DNA of 64,000 nucleotides from Yponomeuta sedellus (GCA_934045075.1 OW203722.1:4707264-4771263); one strand, 5' to 3'. Numbered from the stretch's first letter, positions 21,990 to 32,759 are shown. Notes: generated by a model from the letters alone, not told the origin. Numbers and translations are program-made.

Positions 21990-22199
21990 TCTTCCCGCGG
22001 GTGTCGTATAAGGCGACTGAGGGACACAAACCGGGGGGTGGGCAGCGGCGCCCCCTGCAGTACAATTCCACCGAACTGCGATCCCCAACCCGCATGCCCA
22101 GCGTGGGGATTATGGGCATTACCCCTATGATAGCACAACGTGGCGCTCTTTAGGGGAGGGCTTTGTCCAGCAGTGGACTAGTATAGCCTGACGACGAAG
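21990..22199 (+). mobile_element. RTE-tailed repeat family A
   Basis: CTTCCCGCGGGTGTCGTATA, GATCCCCAACCCGCATGCCC, GGGGAGGGCTTTGTCCAGCA and TATAGCCTGACGACGAAG in order. The tail is GAC-rich instead of GAA-rich. Confidence 0.8.
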
Positions 22200-22218
22200 T
22201 TTTTTGTGTAGTCATAGT

Positions 22219-22380
22219 TAGGGATACCACTCGCTAACTGTAATGGAAAACATCGTGAGGAAACCCGAGTGTCTGAGATGCTTAAACATCAGCGCTTGAA
22301 ACCGCCAATCCGCGGTGGGGCGCGTGGTAATTAAGCTCACAATCTCTCTTTCTGAGAGAAGGTATGTGCCCTGCGTATAT
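22219..22380 (+). mobile_element. SINE family E, 3' part
   Basis: GGGATACCACTCGCTAACTG, GGAAAACATCGTGAGGAAAC and CCGCCAATCCGCGGTGGGG. The tRNA-like head is missing. It runs directly into a CR1-like 3' end. Confidence 0.65.
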
Positions 22381-22407
22381 AGGTTCCTAAAAAATAAAAA
22401 TAAAATC

Positions 22408-22500
22408 ATCTCCTACGGTTGACTGATAGAAGACGCTATTGGCGTTAAGTCCGCCGCATTATACATTAGTATAAGTGAAATAAAATTATTTATAATAATA
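22408..22500 (+). mobile_element. CR1-like LINE 3' end
   Basis: TCCTACGGTTGACTGATAGA, then ACGC-TATTG-GCGT, AAGTCCGCCGCATTATAC and a TAATAATAA tail. It matches 31068-31165 and, more loosely, the 3' end of the intact LINE at 44831-44910. Confidence 0.7.
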
Positions 22501-22802
22501 AAACCTATGAAGACATCATTGTAAACAAATGTGTAAATAATACAATTAGGTACTAAAACTTATTTGAGCACTATTTGCAAGAAAATTTGTTTACTCCTGA
22601 AAAGGAAGAATTTGAACAAGTACTTATTTATATAAAGCACCTGTGTGTGACTGCTAATGTTAACCCAAATTCGAGCAATAAAGTTTCATTTCAAGATGCC
22701 AACCTTCAGATTTCAATCTCTATCTGTCACGGACAATACATTACTAAGTTCCGATTATGTTTAACACTATTTGAGACACGAAAGCTATGTACCAATTGAG
22801 AA

Positions 22803-23300
22803 CATTTCATATTTTACAACACGCAAAATTAAAAATACCGTTTCTTAATTTTGCTATCTTGATTACGAAAAAAATATTTAGAATTTTTATTACTTATTGT
22901 TTAATTTTAGAGAAAATAAATAATAACCAAAAATTGTGTGATGACGTCACACATACGGTGGAATGAGGAGGTACCGTTGCCTAATATTAAAAATGATATG
23001 ACAGATGTCATTTTCAATTTCATTCAAATGTCATGTCGGAGAAATTACCTTTCCTTTCCTTAACTCCAATGGTTTTTAAAAAGGCGGCAAGGGTGTTAGT
23101 ATTATTGAGCCGTATGAGTGACGTCATTTGGCGGTTACGTCCTTTTAGAATTAGACGAAATTGAAACAGAAAATTATGAATGAAAATCATCGAATTTCCG
23201 AAAATAAAAAAATATGGGTCCTTTTATTTCGTATCTAGTTTCTTTTAAGACAGTAAAATACGTATGCTAAAAATTTTTAATCTTGTCAATTGTGAAGAAA
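22803..23300. repeat. Long interspersed repeat family I, copy 1
   Basis: About 490 bp shared with 45937-46412 in the same orientation. Landmarks: TTTCATATTTTACAAC, TGTGATGACGTCACACATAC, GGAGGTACCGTTGCC, GACAGATGTCATTTTCAAT, GTGACGTCATTTGGCG and AAAATACGTATGCTAAAAA. No ORF and no obvious inverted ends. Contains three TGACGTCA-type words. Class unknown. Confidence 0.75.
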
Positions 23301-23539
23301 AACCTAAGCTGTCATTAAATTTGGGCCGTTAAATGTTTCTCATATCAGTCATTCATTACCCCTAGGAGAAACTTTTTGACTCGGTTGATCAAAGTTTCAT
23401 TTCCTGCCTCGAATTTTGACTTCCTGCTACTCCGGTCTTTTATCTGACAGCGACTAATGTATTTTTGAATTACGTAATAACAAAGTCGTTCTACATTTGA
23501 ATCAAGTATTTGTATTTGGAACGCAAAGCCATGTAAACG

Positions 23540-23745
23540 TCACATTTTTTCATGTAGCCTATAAACGACCCACTAGAGGGTACAGGCCTTCTCCCAGAGA
23601 GAGAGAGGCCGGGCTTAATTACCACGCGTGCCCACCGCGGATTGGCAATTTCAAGCGCTGAGGTATTTGAACACCTTACACATCTAGGTTTCCTCGCAAT
23701 GTTTTCCTTCACAGTTAGCGAGTGGTATTGCTACTTTAACTTCAC
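23540..23745 (-). mobile_element. SINE family E, 3' part
   Basis: TGTAGCCTATAAACGACCCA, CAGAGAGAGAGAGGCCGGGC, CCCACCGCGGATTGGCAATT and TTTCCTCGCAATGTTTTCCT: the reverse of 22219-22380 plus additional 3' sequence. A related piece is at 38840-38960. Confidence 0.65.
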
Positions 23746-24142
23746 AATACTATGGTAAAATATAAATCAGATCTATGAAGAGAATCTAGTCGTAAATTGC
23801 TATAAGGCGTACAATGAAAACGCGATTCATACGGTAAATAAGTTGCTGATGCAATGCACCTCTGCGGACGTTATGTGCGATCTTTACGACACTGCTATAC
23901 AATGCGACATCGGAAACAGCGTCTTAAAAATATGGGAACCTGTGCATTGAACTGCACGAGCAATGACAGTATTATTGTCCCCAAAAACGGCCATACATTT
24001 GTCCTCTGATGTCTGTGAATAACTGAGAAATAAACGATTCTCCACGCTGCGACACGAAGTTATTTTCACGTCAAACTTTGAAAATTCACGTCATAAAAAC
24101 TTTATAAAAAATATCAGTTTTCTCGTAATAAGAGAAATTCTA
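23746..24142. other. No recognised feature
   Basis: No repeat or exon recognised. Confidence 0.4.
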
Positions 24143-24405
24143 AGAGCGGTGGTAGCGGAGCGGTGTAGAACGCCGGCTTCTCAATCGGGAGGTCGTGGAT
24201 GCGAACCCCGGCATGTACCAATGACTTTGTTTTCTAAGTTATGTACATTTGTGAAATTATAGTAGCAATACTACTCGCTGACGGTGAAGGAAAACATCGT
24301 AAGGAAACCCTAGTGTCTGAGGTGTTAGCGTACCTCAACGCTTGCTACGTACAATGGCCCAACTATGAGGCTAAGTGCGGAAATCTCAGGTCTAACTAAC
24401 TAAGA
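24143..24405 (+). mobile_element. tRNA-derived SINE family E with head
   Basis: The head AGCGGTGGTAGCGGAGCGGT...GGCTTCTCAATCGGGAGGTC...GGATGCGAACCCCGGC has A- and B-box-like parts. It is followed by ACCAATGACTTTGTTTTC, GGAAAACATCGTAAGGAAAC and AAATCTCAGGTCTAACTAAC. Confidence 0.75.
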
Positions 24406-24416
24406 GAAATTCTATA

Positions 24417-24572
24417 CATAATACAGAGGATATTGTAAAGAGGTTCGAAATTTCACTGATGCCGGTGAGTCGCCCATTAGCTCAGTTGGAAAGAGCGCTG
24501 GCACGGATAGCCAGAGGTCGCGGGTTCGAATCCCGGCATGGGTGGAGTTTTTAGCCTCTAAATAGGCTTTTA
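24417..24572 (+). mobile_element. tRNA-like SINE family B
   Basis: ATACAGAGGATATTGTAAAG, GCTCAGTTGGAAAGAGCGCT, GGGTTCGAATCCCGGCATGG and TTTTAGCCTCTAAATAGGC. 5' truncated; abuts the preceding SINE. Confidence 0.85.
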
Positions 24573-24584
24573 AGAGCAATTCTA

Positions 24585-24763
24585 TTTAATATTATAAATG
24601 TGAAAGTTAGTAGAGATGTCTGTTACTCAATCTCGCAATAACAGCTGAACAGATTTACATGAAACTTGACATACAGATAAACAAAGATCTGAATTGAAAC
24701 AGAATACTTGATGTAAATGACTACTGACTACTAATTGGAAAACGTAGCCTAGGACGCCCTACT
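24585..24763. other. Helitron-like interior and RTE scrap
   Basis: TTTAATATTATAAATGTGAAAG and CTGAACAGATTTACATGAAACTT resemble Helitron 5' sequence. AACGTAGCCTAGGACGCCCT at 24740-24760 is the start word of the RTE tails, cut off by the MITE that follows. Confidence 0.4.
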
Positions 24764-24769
24764 GAAACA

Positions 24770-25076
24770 GTGTGCTTAGTGCGAGTTTGACAGATCCAAT
24801 CGAATAACTTTACTACCGCGTTAATCGAGCATTGAGTAGTGAGTAAGAGTAAGTTAACCGTTCGAACTGGAAAAACGCTGTCACAGTACAACTCGCGCTC
24901 GCGTTTATTCGTGTTTTGGCTGGTAAACGTGTTCACTTCTCAACGTAAACCATTACAACTCGCACTCAGCAATTTTAATTTGCATACTTGTCGCTAGGTG
25001 GCGCTTCCTCGATGCCATAGAAATATGAGTTTACGTTAACGCGATCGAGTAGTTAAAAAACTCGCACTAAGCACTC
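24770..25076 (-). mobile_element. MITE family G, copy 2
   Basis: GTGTGCTTAGTGCGAGTTT at the left and its inverse AAACTCGCACTAAGCACTC at the right, with the same interior as 13235-13541. Confidence 0.85.
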
Positions 25077-25166
25077 AGATTGCAGGTACCTAGTGGTTGT
25101 GTATGATGGCCAGTGGTGGTAACAGCAATTAACATTGAAATATTTTAAGTAATTGTACAACCAGCA

Positions 25167-25335
25167 TCTTCTTCTTCAGGCTATATTAGTCCACTGCTGG
25201 ACATAGCCCTCCCATAATGAGCGCCATAGCGGAAGGTTGTGCCATCATTGGGGGTAGTGCCCATAATCCCCACGCTGGGCATGCGGGTTGGGGATCGCAG
25301 TTTGGTAAAATCGTACTGCAGGGGCGCTGCTGCCA
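25167..25335 (-). mobile_element. RTE-tailed repeat family A, truncated
   Basis: CTTCTTCTTCAGGCTATATT to GGGGCGCTGCTGCC. Stops inside the family compared with 5715-5975. Confidence 0.8.
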
Positions 25336-25806
25336 ACCAGCATCGCTTAACACGAATTAGAGAAGAAGAAAGGAGAGTTCTTCAGACGAAGCCAACTTTT
25401 GAATTAGGTAATTTTGAGGTTAGAATCTTGTTTACTAAATTGGACAAGTAAGGATAAATAAACTTTAATTGCTCTTTGATTCCACTAAGTAGATTTGCTC
25501 AGGGAATGTCCCTTTTAAATACAAGAAACACATTAGAGGCAGGACAATACAATGGCTACCTGACACGACGTATAAATATAAGCACCGACTTGGTTTGCAT
25601 GCACGTGGGATGTTTAATATTCCATTATGGAAGCTAGCTCATTGTACTTGAAACATAAATTGTGAGGCAAGACATAGGAGAAACATAATGCCGTCCAGAG
25701 TAGCAACCATAAGACTTACCCCGGTCTGTGGTACACTAACAGGCCGTTAGTTCACTTTTATCGGTTGTTTTTTTATCTACTGTTAACCGACAGCTGTTAT
25801 CGTTAT
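25336..25806. other. No recognised feature
   Basis: No repeat or exon recognised, apart from GTTAACCGACAGCTGTTA near 25787, which resembles the interior of the small MITE at 57033. Confidence 0.35.
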
Positions 25807-26140
25807 CAACCCTTGTATGTCCCCACTGCTGGGGCACGGGTCTCTTCCTGCATCGCAGGAAGGTTAGGCCAAACTCCACCACGGGGGCCAAGTCCGGGTT
25901 GGTGGAGGATTGTAAGACAGTGACGGGCCTTACTGTCAGAAGTTATCAAGCCGCCCATAAGGTCTCTGACATGTCTTAACGACTGCCATTACATGACAGC
26001 CGGCACCAACGGCTTAGTGTGCCTTGTGAAGCACGGAAGCGCTCGGAAAAATGCCACTAGCGGTACTCACGGGACGGTGACCCATCCTGCACCTGACCGC
26101 GCCTGTTGTTTCTTAACTCAATTGACTGATTCCAATCACT
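25807..26140 (-). repeat. Interspersed repeat family D, full copy
   Basis: Begins ATCAACCCTTGTATGTCCCC, ends near TTAACTCAATTGACTGATTC. One of the best preserved copies in the window. Confidence 0.8.
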
Positions 26141-26572
26141 CGGGACGTCTAGACCACAAACGTTTGTTAAAAAAAAGGTCGTGGTGCCGCTGCAAAACAT
26201 ACTTTTTTAATCAACGCCCGTTACTGTGATATTGCAACCACGAAGTCTCAATACCGCACTTTTCGTTTCCGAATCCGAGATCTTGTAAAGGACACACACA
26301 TTTACATCCCACGAATTGTCATATTTATTTGGTAGCCGAACCCGCCGATTTCTGTACGCGCACTAAAAATGTTTATTTCTCATTTTTATGGCAATGAGGT
26401 TCGGATTTATCGGCTTACGGGATTGCTGCGCAGTTTTATTTTACTCGATGGCGGCACTTTCATTTCTGTGTCAGCCATATTTACGCTGCTATCTGATTGT
26501 ATTGCTTCGCCTCCGATTATATTTCTATCTGCTGCATGAAAAAAAGTAATATTCAGTACCTACTCGATATCG
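26141..26572. other. No recognised feature
   Basis: Slightly GC-richer than neighbours, no repeat or exon recognised. Confidence 0.35.
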
Positions 26573-26880
26573 ACCCCCACTGCTGGGGCACGGGTCACTT
26601 CTTGTATCGCAGGAAGGTTAGCCCATACTTCGCCACGGGGGCCAAGTTCGGGTTGGTGGAGGATTGTAAGACAGTGGCGGGCCTTACTGTCAGAAGTTAT
26701 CAAGCCGCCTCTGGCCTCTGACATGGCTTAATGACTGCTATTACATGACAGCCGACACCAACGGCTTAACGTGCCTTGCGAAGCACGGAAGCGCTCGGAA
26801 AAAATGCTACTAGCGGTAGTCACGGGACGGTCACCCATCCCGCACCTGATCGCACCTGCTGTTGCTTAATTCAAGGTTCG
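26573..26880 (-). repeat. Interspersed repeat family D, second copy within 1 kb
   Basis: Same order as 25807-26140, same orientation, several substitutions. Begins at CCCCACTGCTGGGGCACGGG. Confidence 0.8.
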
Positions 26881-27364
26881 ACTTGGCCACGAGCGCTTCC
26901 TCACTCACATAGCGTAAAATAACATAGCGAAAATTCGTCATAAAGGAAAAATTATACTATGTTGTTCTTTGCCGAGAATTGTTTTAACAAAGTGTTTTTC
27001 TAGTTGAGTTGAACTAGTATTTCGAGAGACCTTTACTTAAGAGGCTTCATGACCTTCGCTAACGATAGCAAAGGAAAAAATCGTATCTCTTTTTGGAGTA
27101 CTGAAGTCCACGAGCAACCCTTATAGTTTCGCCATGTCCGGACAGTCTGCCGGTCTGTCTGTCAGTCTGTCCTCGGAGACAAGTACTAGAACCCTGAAAT
27201 TGCCATAGATATACCTGCACATAATGCCGACCAAACGGTAGAATAGAATCCCAAAAATGTTGTTGACGTATCTCTCCTGCATACCTTTGCAATTTTTTTC
27301 CTCGCCTACACCATAGTGTAGTATCGTTATTGACTCATCTTTAAAAGATATTGTGAGTGTTTTT
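26881..27364. other. No recognised feature
   Basis: Contains a short GTCTGTC-rich run (27147-27172). No gene evidence. Confidence 0.35.
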
Positions 27365-27365
27365 A

Positions 27366-27462
27366 TGGGCATTACCCCCTATGATAGCACAACGTGGCGC
27401 TCTTTAGGGGAGGGCTATGTTCAGCAGTGGAGTAGTATAGCCTGACGACGACGACGACGACG
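27366..27462 (+). mobile_element. RTE-tailed repeat family A, short copy with GAC tail
   Basis: GGGCATTACCCCCTATGATA, TTTAGGGGAGGGCTATGT and GTATAGCCTGACGACGACGA. Same GAC-tailed subfamily as 21990. Confidence 0.75.
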
Positions 27463-27631
27463 TGAGTGTTTTATTGACTGAGGGATCCCGGATTTCTGTG
27501 TACAATAAAGAACATTCTGTCTATCTATGTATCCGTATGAGAAATATTAAGCATTAAAGCGCAATTCTTCTTGTTATTTTTATTTACCTAATTTACTGGG
27601 TTTTTTGCCTCAGGTTCTCAGCCATTGGTCC

Positions 27632-27712
27632 TATCATCACCATCATAATCAGCCGGTCTGAGTCCACTGCTGGACATAGGCTCTCCTAAGACACGCCACT
27701 GAGCCCGATCTT
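27632..27712 (-). mobile_element. RTE-like LINE tail, another subfamily
   Basis: The minus strand encodes AEDRAQWRVLGEPMSSSGL, the shifted-frame version of the DRAQWR.LGE.YVQQW tail. Short and truncated. Confidence 0.65.
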
Positions 27713-27719
27713 CGGCTCT

Positions 27720-28190
27720 CCTTTTCCATTTTCCGCTTTGCAAATTTTCACGGGGCATCCCACACTGCCATGGGTTCTATAAATAATATCAAAATGATTG
27801 CGAGAATAATCCGCCACTTTTTTCAAAAACGTTTGTAAAAGAGATATTTTTTTTTCGGTGGCGCTAGCAAACCTCATGGATCCCCTTAGAGTTATTTTTC
27901 TACCGCAGTCATATTTTTATCTCTAGACAAAATCTCTTGAAACTAGCCCAATCTAACATTGCTTATGGAGGCCTAGGAAAGTGTCGAGCGGATAGCCAAG
28001 TCAACATGTTCGACAAATACGAAACCTGTTTGTCTCACCGTTATATGGAAGTAATCTCTTAAACGAATATCGATAACTCATACGCCGATCTACTCTTGTC
28101 GTCGCGTCCATTTGAATACTAGTAAGTACTTGCGACATTCTTAGAAATAAAGTTTAGCTTCTTACAGCAATCACAGAAGCTCAGCTAATG
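27720..28190. other. No recognised feature
   Basis: No repeat or exon recognised. Confidence 0.4.
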
Positions 28191-28191
28191 G

Positions 28192-28310
28192 AATCAAATT
28201 TATTACAACGTAAAGAATTTACACTCTGTTTGTTGAATGTCAGTTTGCAATGAAAAATGTAAGCCGCTGCCTTGGGGCCATAGTGTAGTGGAGAAAAGAT
28301 AGCGGGAAAA
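28192..28310 (+). repeat. Interspersed repeat family H, partial
   Basis: AATCAAATTTATTACAACGT, TTTACACTCTGTTTGTTGAA and GTAAGCCGCTGCCTTGGGGC match 15105-15285 and 57504-57672. Confidence 0.7.
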
Positions 28311-28339
28311 GAAAATAGCACAGTGTTAGATTTCTACAT

Positions 28340-28470
28340 AATATCATCATAGGTCACATTCGCATTCGGGAGGTAGTGGGTCCGAATCCCGGTACACGTA
28401 TCAATGACTTTGTCATCTAAGTAGGTACATTTGTGAAGTTATTAGAGCAATAGCGAAGGACATCGTGAGG
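28340..28470 (+). mobile_element. SINE family E, partial
   Basis: GCATTCGGGAGGTAGTGGGT, ATCAATGACTTTGTCATCTA and GCGAAGGACATCGTGAGGA follow family E order. Confidence 0.6.
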
Positions 28471-28977
28471 AATTAAAATGTGAAAATTACTTTGCTAAAT
28501 TCCGCCAAAAATCCCCCAAACACCATGCGGTTAGTTAGTGTACCGCCCTCCCTCCCACTTTTTCAAGCAGAAGCTAGACACGAACGTTTTTCTACTAATT
28601 CTTCATTCAAAAGTGATTTTCACATAATTAAAACTGTTTTTATACGGATTTATGCTCGTTTATTACATTTTTACAATTTTCCAACGTTTCGGCACTTTTT
28701 CAGGTGCCGTGGTCCCGGATGACTGAGGTGACAGGTGTCTATTAGAAATCATTAACGGTTAGTTTACTACCCTCGGCAAAAATTACAAAAGTTAATTATG
28801 AAGTTACGTTCCAAAATAGACAAACCAATTATTTTTTATATAAAGTCAACAATATTGATTATTAGTAATTGAAGTTAAAATTAAATTTATAAACTAATTA
28901 CTTTATATGAACTTAAAGATACCGATTATTAATTGAAATTAAATTGATTTTTTATTATTTTTTCTACAGTCACACTT

Positions 28978-29510
28978 CTAGCAAGGGGGTCTCATGCACT
29001 TAAGCACTGGTTCCCATGCTACCGGTATGTTCCAACCACGATCTCTATTAAAATTTGGATGCCGGCGGATCTCTATTGCCTCACGTATCATTCTAGGGAA
29101 GAAACGGTCTTCTCGGGCTAGAACTTTAACTTTATCGAAATGTATAAAGTGGTTGGTACCGCTAAGTGTATGCTCGCTGACTGCAGATCTACCAGAGCGC
29201 TTATGTTTCACATCAGCGATATGTTCCTTCACCCGCTCAGCTGTGGTACGCTTCGTTTGACCAATGTACGAGGAACCACATTCACAGTCAAGCTTGTATA
29301 CTCCTGCCTCTTGTAAGGGAATCCTGTGCTTGACACTTCGCATGAATTGGTGTATCTTTCTTGGCGGCTGGTAGATGGTTCTGATTGAGGCGCGTTTCAA
29401 AATACTCCCAATTTTGTCAGTCACTCCTCTCACGAAAGGCAGGTAGGCTGGAACTCGCTCGACTGTGTCCGGTTTGACACGTCCTCCGCGACGGACGGAC
29501 GGACGGACGG
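28978..29510 (-). CDS. GIY-YIG endonuclease end of a Penelope-like element, 5' truncated
   Basis: Open on the minus strand from about 29510 to a stop at 28978; the first Met-like codon is at 29433 but the frame continues upstream with VKPDTVERVPAYLPFVRGVT. The GIY-YIG nuclease core follows: AGVYKLDC, CGSSYIGQTKRT and VKEHI, then H in SEHTLSG, FFPRMIREAIEI and FNRDRGWNI. This is the C-terminal nuclease of Penelope-like reverse transcriptases, which nicks target DNA. Tyr in GVY and in SYIG, the Arg of KRT and the Glu of REAIEI are all in place, so the domain itself looks intact. The reverse transcriptase is absent, since the frame is cut by the CCGT-type repeat at 29496-29512. Position 3' end of ORF, next to an AT-rich tail, fits the usual element order. 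Confidence 0.85.
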
Positions 29511-29512
29511 AT
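29494..29512. repeat. (GGAC)n microsatellite
   Basis: Four to five GGAC units at the broken 5' edge of the Penelope-like ORF. Confidence 0.8.
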
Positions 29513-29600
29513 TTTCACATTTTAATGCTATTATGGATTTCCGCAAAGTAACGCCTGACTTAAACCAAAGGAGCGCTCGTGGCCTAGGCGAACCGAGTAA

Positions 29601-29937
29601 TTGGAATCAATCACTTGAGTTCAGCAAGAACAGGCGCGGTCAGGTACAGGATGGGTGACCGTCCCGTGACTACCGCTAGTGGCATTTTCCCGAGCGCTTC
29701 CGTGCTTCGCAAGGCACGTTAGGCCGTTGGTGCCGGCTGTCATATAATGGCAGTCGTTAAGCCATGTCAGAGGCCTTATGGGCGGCTTGGTAACTTCTGA
29801 CAGTAAGTCCCGCCACTTTCTTACGATAATTTACCAACCCGGACTTGGCCCCCGTGGTGGGGTATGACCTAACCTTCCTGCGATGCAGGAAGACACCCGT
29901 GCCCCAGCAGTGGGGACATACAAGGGTTGATAACGAT
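29601..29937 (+). repeat. Interspersed repeat family D, full copy
   Basis: From ATTGGAATCAATCACTTGAG to GTGGGGACATACAAGGGTTG, in family order. Confidence 0.8.
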
Positions 29938-29939
29938 TA

Positions 29940-31060
29940 AACCGCAGTTTTCACAACGTCTCACGTCACAAACAACATTTGTAAGTTTAGATTTGTTCCT
30001 AGTACTCTTTTACACAGTAAATTCTCAATAGGGGAAGAGGACACTGTCTTTGGTGATACCACTTTGAGTGCTACAGAATCGGATTGGCGCAAAATTAATA
30101 AACATTGCGTTGGAAAATCGAGTCCGGGTTTAGCTGTAGGTAATGGATAGTAAACTTTAAATATTGTAACTGTACCTTTCATTGATTCAACGAACTAGTT
30201 TTGAGAATGTACCTCTAATTTCTGCTACTATGTGTATTTAATAATACCTGCTTGACACTAATTATTATTGAGTTTAAATTGGTATTTTTACAATGCGTTT
30301 CACGCAAGTTTAATCAGAGACAATCATTAGTTTTCCAACACTTCATACTTGAAGAATCTCTTTGTTTTTACATGTACGATTCTGATGTTAGTAATGTTAG
30401 TTAGTGATGTTAGTTAGCAATGTTACTGTAAATAGCCCGTAATTATTTATGTTGTTGTTTTCAACTAATTTCTGTTAATACTCGGAAATAACATAGCTTA
30501 AATTTGATGATGGTCGTAAAATATATTTCACTATATAATTATATGTATGTATTTAGTTAGTTAACTGTTTAGATAGATTACTAGCACTCCATATATATTC
30601 ATTTGGGTTTTTGTATATTAGTAAATTAATCTTGTTTATTGTTTTCGGTGGATGCTGATACAAACAAAACCTCAGGTGGCCACATGGTACCGGGTACGTT
30701 CTAAATATTATATGCAACCCTGTATATTCAACCTACCTACTCTCTATATGAATATGCCTGTATACCTAAGTAATAATACTCCAAAAAAGTTATGTGTATA
30801 ATGCATCCCCTACATTGTATCCCTACAAAAGTATTCACGAGTTACAACGTTATCAATTGTAGTTGAAGATGTGAAGCCAAATATAATTTTGACGGAAAAT
30901 ATTAATATTTTTATAACATTATGTTAGAAGTAATTATATGCATTTCATGTGTAATATAATATATTATATAGTATATTGTATTATATAGTGTGGAGGTACC
31001 TATATAATTAATTTGTAAGTTTTTATTTTTCCTTTTTTTTTGCACGCCTGTCAAATTTTC
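29940..31060. other. No recognised feature
   Basis: AT-rich. Small tandem words of the type GATGTTAGTTAGCAATGTTA near 30385-30425 and a TATATTATATAG run near 30960. Confidence 0.4.
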
Positions 31061-31067
31061 GTTATGC

Positions 31068-31165
31068 CTCCTGCGGTTGACTGGTAGAAAATGCTTATGG
31101 CATTAAGTTCGCCGCATTGTACGATTTTATGGTGCAATAAAGTATTAATAATAATAATAATATCG
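31068..31165 (+). mobile_element. CR1-like LINE 3' end
   Basis: CTCCTGCGGTTGACTGGTAG, the stem AATGC-TTATG-GCATT, AAGTTCGCCGCATTGTACGA, GGTGCAATAAAG and an AATAATAAT tail. Confidence 0.75.
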
Positions 31166-31190
31166 TCACTTATTTTGGCATACTGCAAAG

Positions 31191-31305
31191 GTTGCAGAGG
31201 TTGCGGGTTCGAATCCCGGCATGGGTGAAATTTTTAGCCTCTAAATAGGTTTTTAAATTTGTCCTTAGCACGGGTAAGTGCATTAAAAATAAAGAATAGT
31301 ATAAT
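31191..31305 (+). mobile_element. SINE family B, 3' part
   Basis: GAGGTTGCGGGTTCGAATCC, GGCATGGGTGAAATTTTTAG, then the longer tail CTTAGCACGGGTAAGTGCAT and AAAAATAAAG. Confidence 0.8.
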
Positions 31306-31643
31306 ACTGCAAAAGTAAAACCATTGTTTTACCATTGTTTTAAGGCATTCCTTTTGAGGAATGGAGCCACATTAGTTGCATGTACCAACAATGACTCCAA
31401 CTATAACACTGAACTTACTTATAGTCATGTCTCAGAACGGATAACGCATGTCCATGATAATTATAAAATAAGTCACCGCATGACGCCTCTTTCTAAACGT
31501 ATTACCTCACACCTGTCAATGAGATAGACGGTTTCCTATTTGCCAATCAACCAAGCTTTAGCTTGTAACTATTCTATCCTACTAAACTAATATAATAAAC
31601 GCGAAAGTTTGTAAGTATGGATGGATACTTTCACGTAAAAACT

Positions 31644-32070
31644 ACATACATACATACGTACATACATACATACATACATACATACATACATACATACATA
31701 CATACATACATACATACATACATACATACATACATACATACATACATACATACATACATACATACATACATACATACATACATACATACATACATACATA
31801 CATACATACATACATACATACATACATACATACATACATACATACATACATACATACATACATACATACATACATACATACATACATACATACATACATA
31901 CATACATACATACATACATACATACATACATACATACATACATACATACATACATACATACATACATACATACATACATACATACATACATACATACATA
32001 CATACATACATACATACATACATACATACATACATACATACATACATACATACATACATACATACATACA
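31644..32070. repeat. (CATA)n microsatellite, about 427 bp
   Basis: About 106 CATA units with one interruption (ACGTA at 31656). It reads as long HTYI- or MYVC-repeat frames on either strand, which are not genes. It sits at the position where Lep1-type Helitrons usually have a short tetranucleotide run. Confidence 0.95.
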
Positions 32071-32282
32071 CCCTTCCACTCACATTCGCAATATATATTT
32101 GTTTCGTTAATCTTGCCTCCTTCATACTCTCCACATGTCCAAACCACGTAAAAACTACTGAATGGATATTAATGAAACTCTACAATAATATAGCTTCTGC
32201 ATCAGAATAACACGTAGCCTACAATTTATAAAGACAATGTGTCATATTTTTCAAATGCGACCCAAAATTTTTTTTCTTACGT

Positions 32283-32645
32283 AGACTCATTTGTGTCCCA
32301 CTGCTGGGCAAAGGCCTCCCCCAACTCAGACCAGATGTTTCAGTCTTGGCCACCTCAGATCGGTCGAGATCGTCTCGCCAACGTTTTCTTGGCCTACCTC
32401 TCCTGCGACGACCGCCTTGTGGCACCCACTCGGTGGCAAGTCTCGCCCACCTATCCGGGTGCATTCTGCTGATAAGCCCTGCCCAGCTCCACTTCAACCT
32501 TGCAGTCTGGACACCCACATTAGCTATGCGTGTTTTTGAGCGTAGCAGTGTTGCGGATATGGTCAATCCTTCTGACGCTCAACATGCTACGCTCCATAGC
32601 TCGCTGGCAAACCTTGAGCTTGGACTTCTGTTCTTCGGTCAATTA
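32283..32645 (-). pseudogene. RTE-like reverse transcriptase C-terminal fragment
   Basis: The minus strand encodes LTEEQKSKLKVCQRAMERS and RRIDHIRNT, then after a frameshift RIANVGVQTARLKWSWAGL, RWARLATEW and GRPRKRWRDDLDR, then a shifted tail. This is the order QR.MER...V.....A..KW.WAGH..R...RW......W.P.......GRP..RW.DD of RTE-clade proteins downstream of the polymerase. At least two frameshifts; no catalytic motif left. Confidence 0.8.
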
Positions 32646-32759
32646 TTTATGTGATAATTTTAGTGTCATAATGTTAGTACTTGTCTACTGCCCGCTAATA
32701 TAAGCAACTCGAAATACTAATCCTGCGCAGACGAAGTCGCGGGCACCAGCTTGTTCTAT

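Larger units (their letters stand above)
28476..29528 (-). mobile_element. Penelope-like retroelement, 3' portion
   Basis: The interval holds the GIY-YIG ORF end, an AT-rich 3' region and, at 28690-28790, a terminal block also seen at 16255-16420. It is bounded by ATTAAAATGTGAAAAT (28476-28491) and its exact inverse ATTTTCACATTTTAAT (29513-29528). Outside these, both sides match a repeat seen whole at 56540-56665 (GGCGGAATTTAGCAAAGTAA and TAATGCTATTATGGATTTCC), but on opposite strands, so the flanks are inverted relative to each other. Confidence 0.65.
31578..32752 (+). mobile_element. Non-autonomous Helitron (Lep1-like) with nested RTE fragment
   Basis: Starts CCTACTAAACTAATATAATA...GCGAAAGTTTGTAAG. 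After the CATA array it continues with CGTAAAAACTACTGAATGGA, ATTAATGAAACTCTACAATA and ATAACACGTAGCCTACAATT. It ends near GCAGACGAAGTCGCGGGCAC and CAGCTTGT. These are the known landmarks of the lepidopteran Lep1-type Helitron. The part 32283-32645 is a separate RTE-like insertion. No Rep/helicase gene. Confidence 0.75.

Noticed and set aside
22921..23130. TGACGTCA words as a host enhancer
   Set aside because: They are part of a repeat that has a second copy at 45937, so they come with the repeat.
31587..32210. Long open frames of HTYI or MYVC repeats
   Set aside because: They are translations of the CATA microsatellite on both strands and in several frames.
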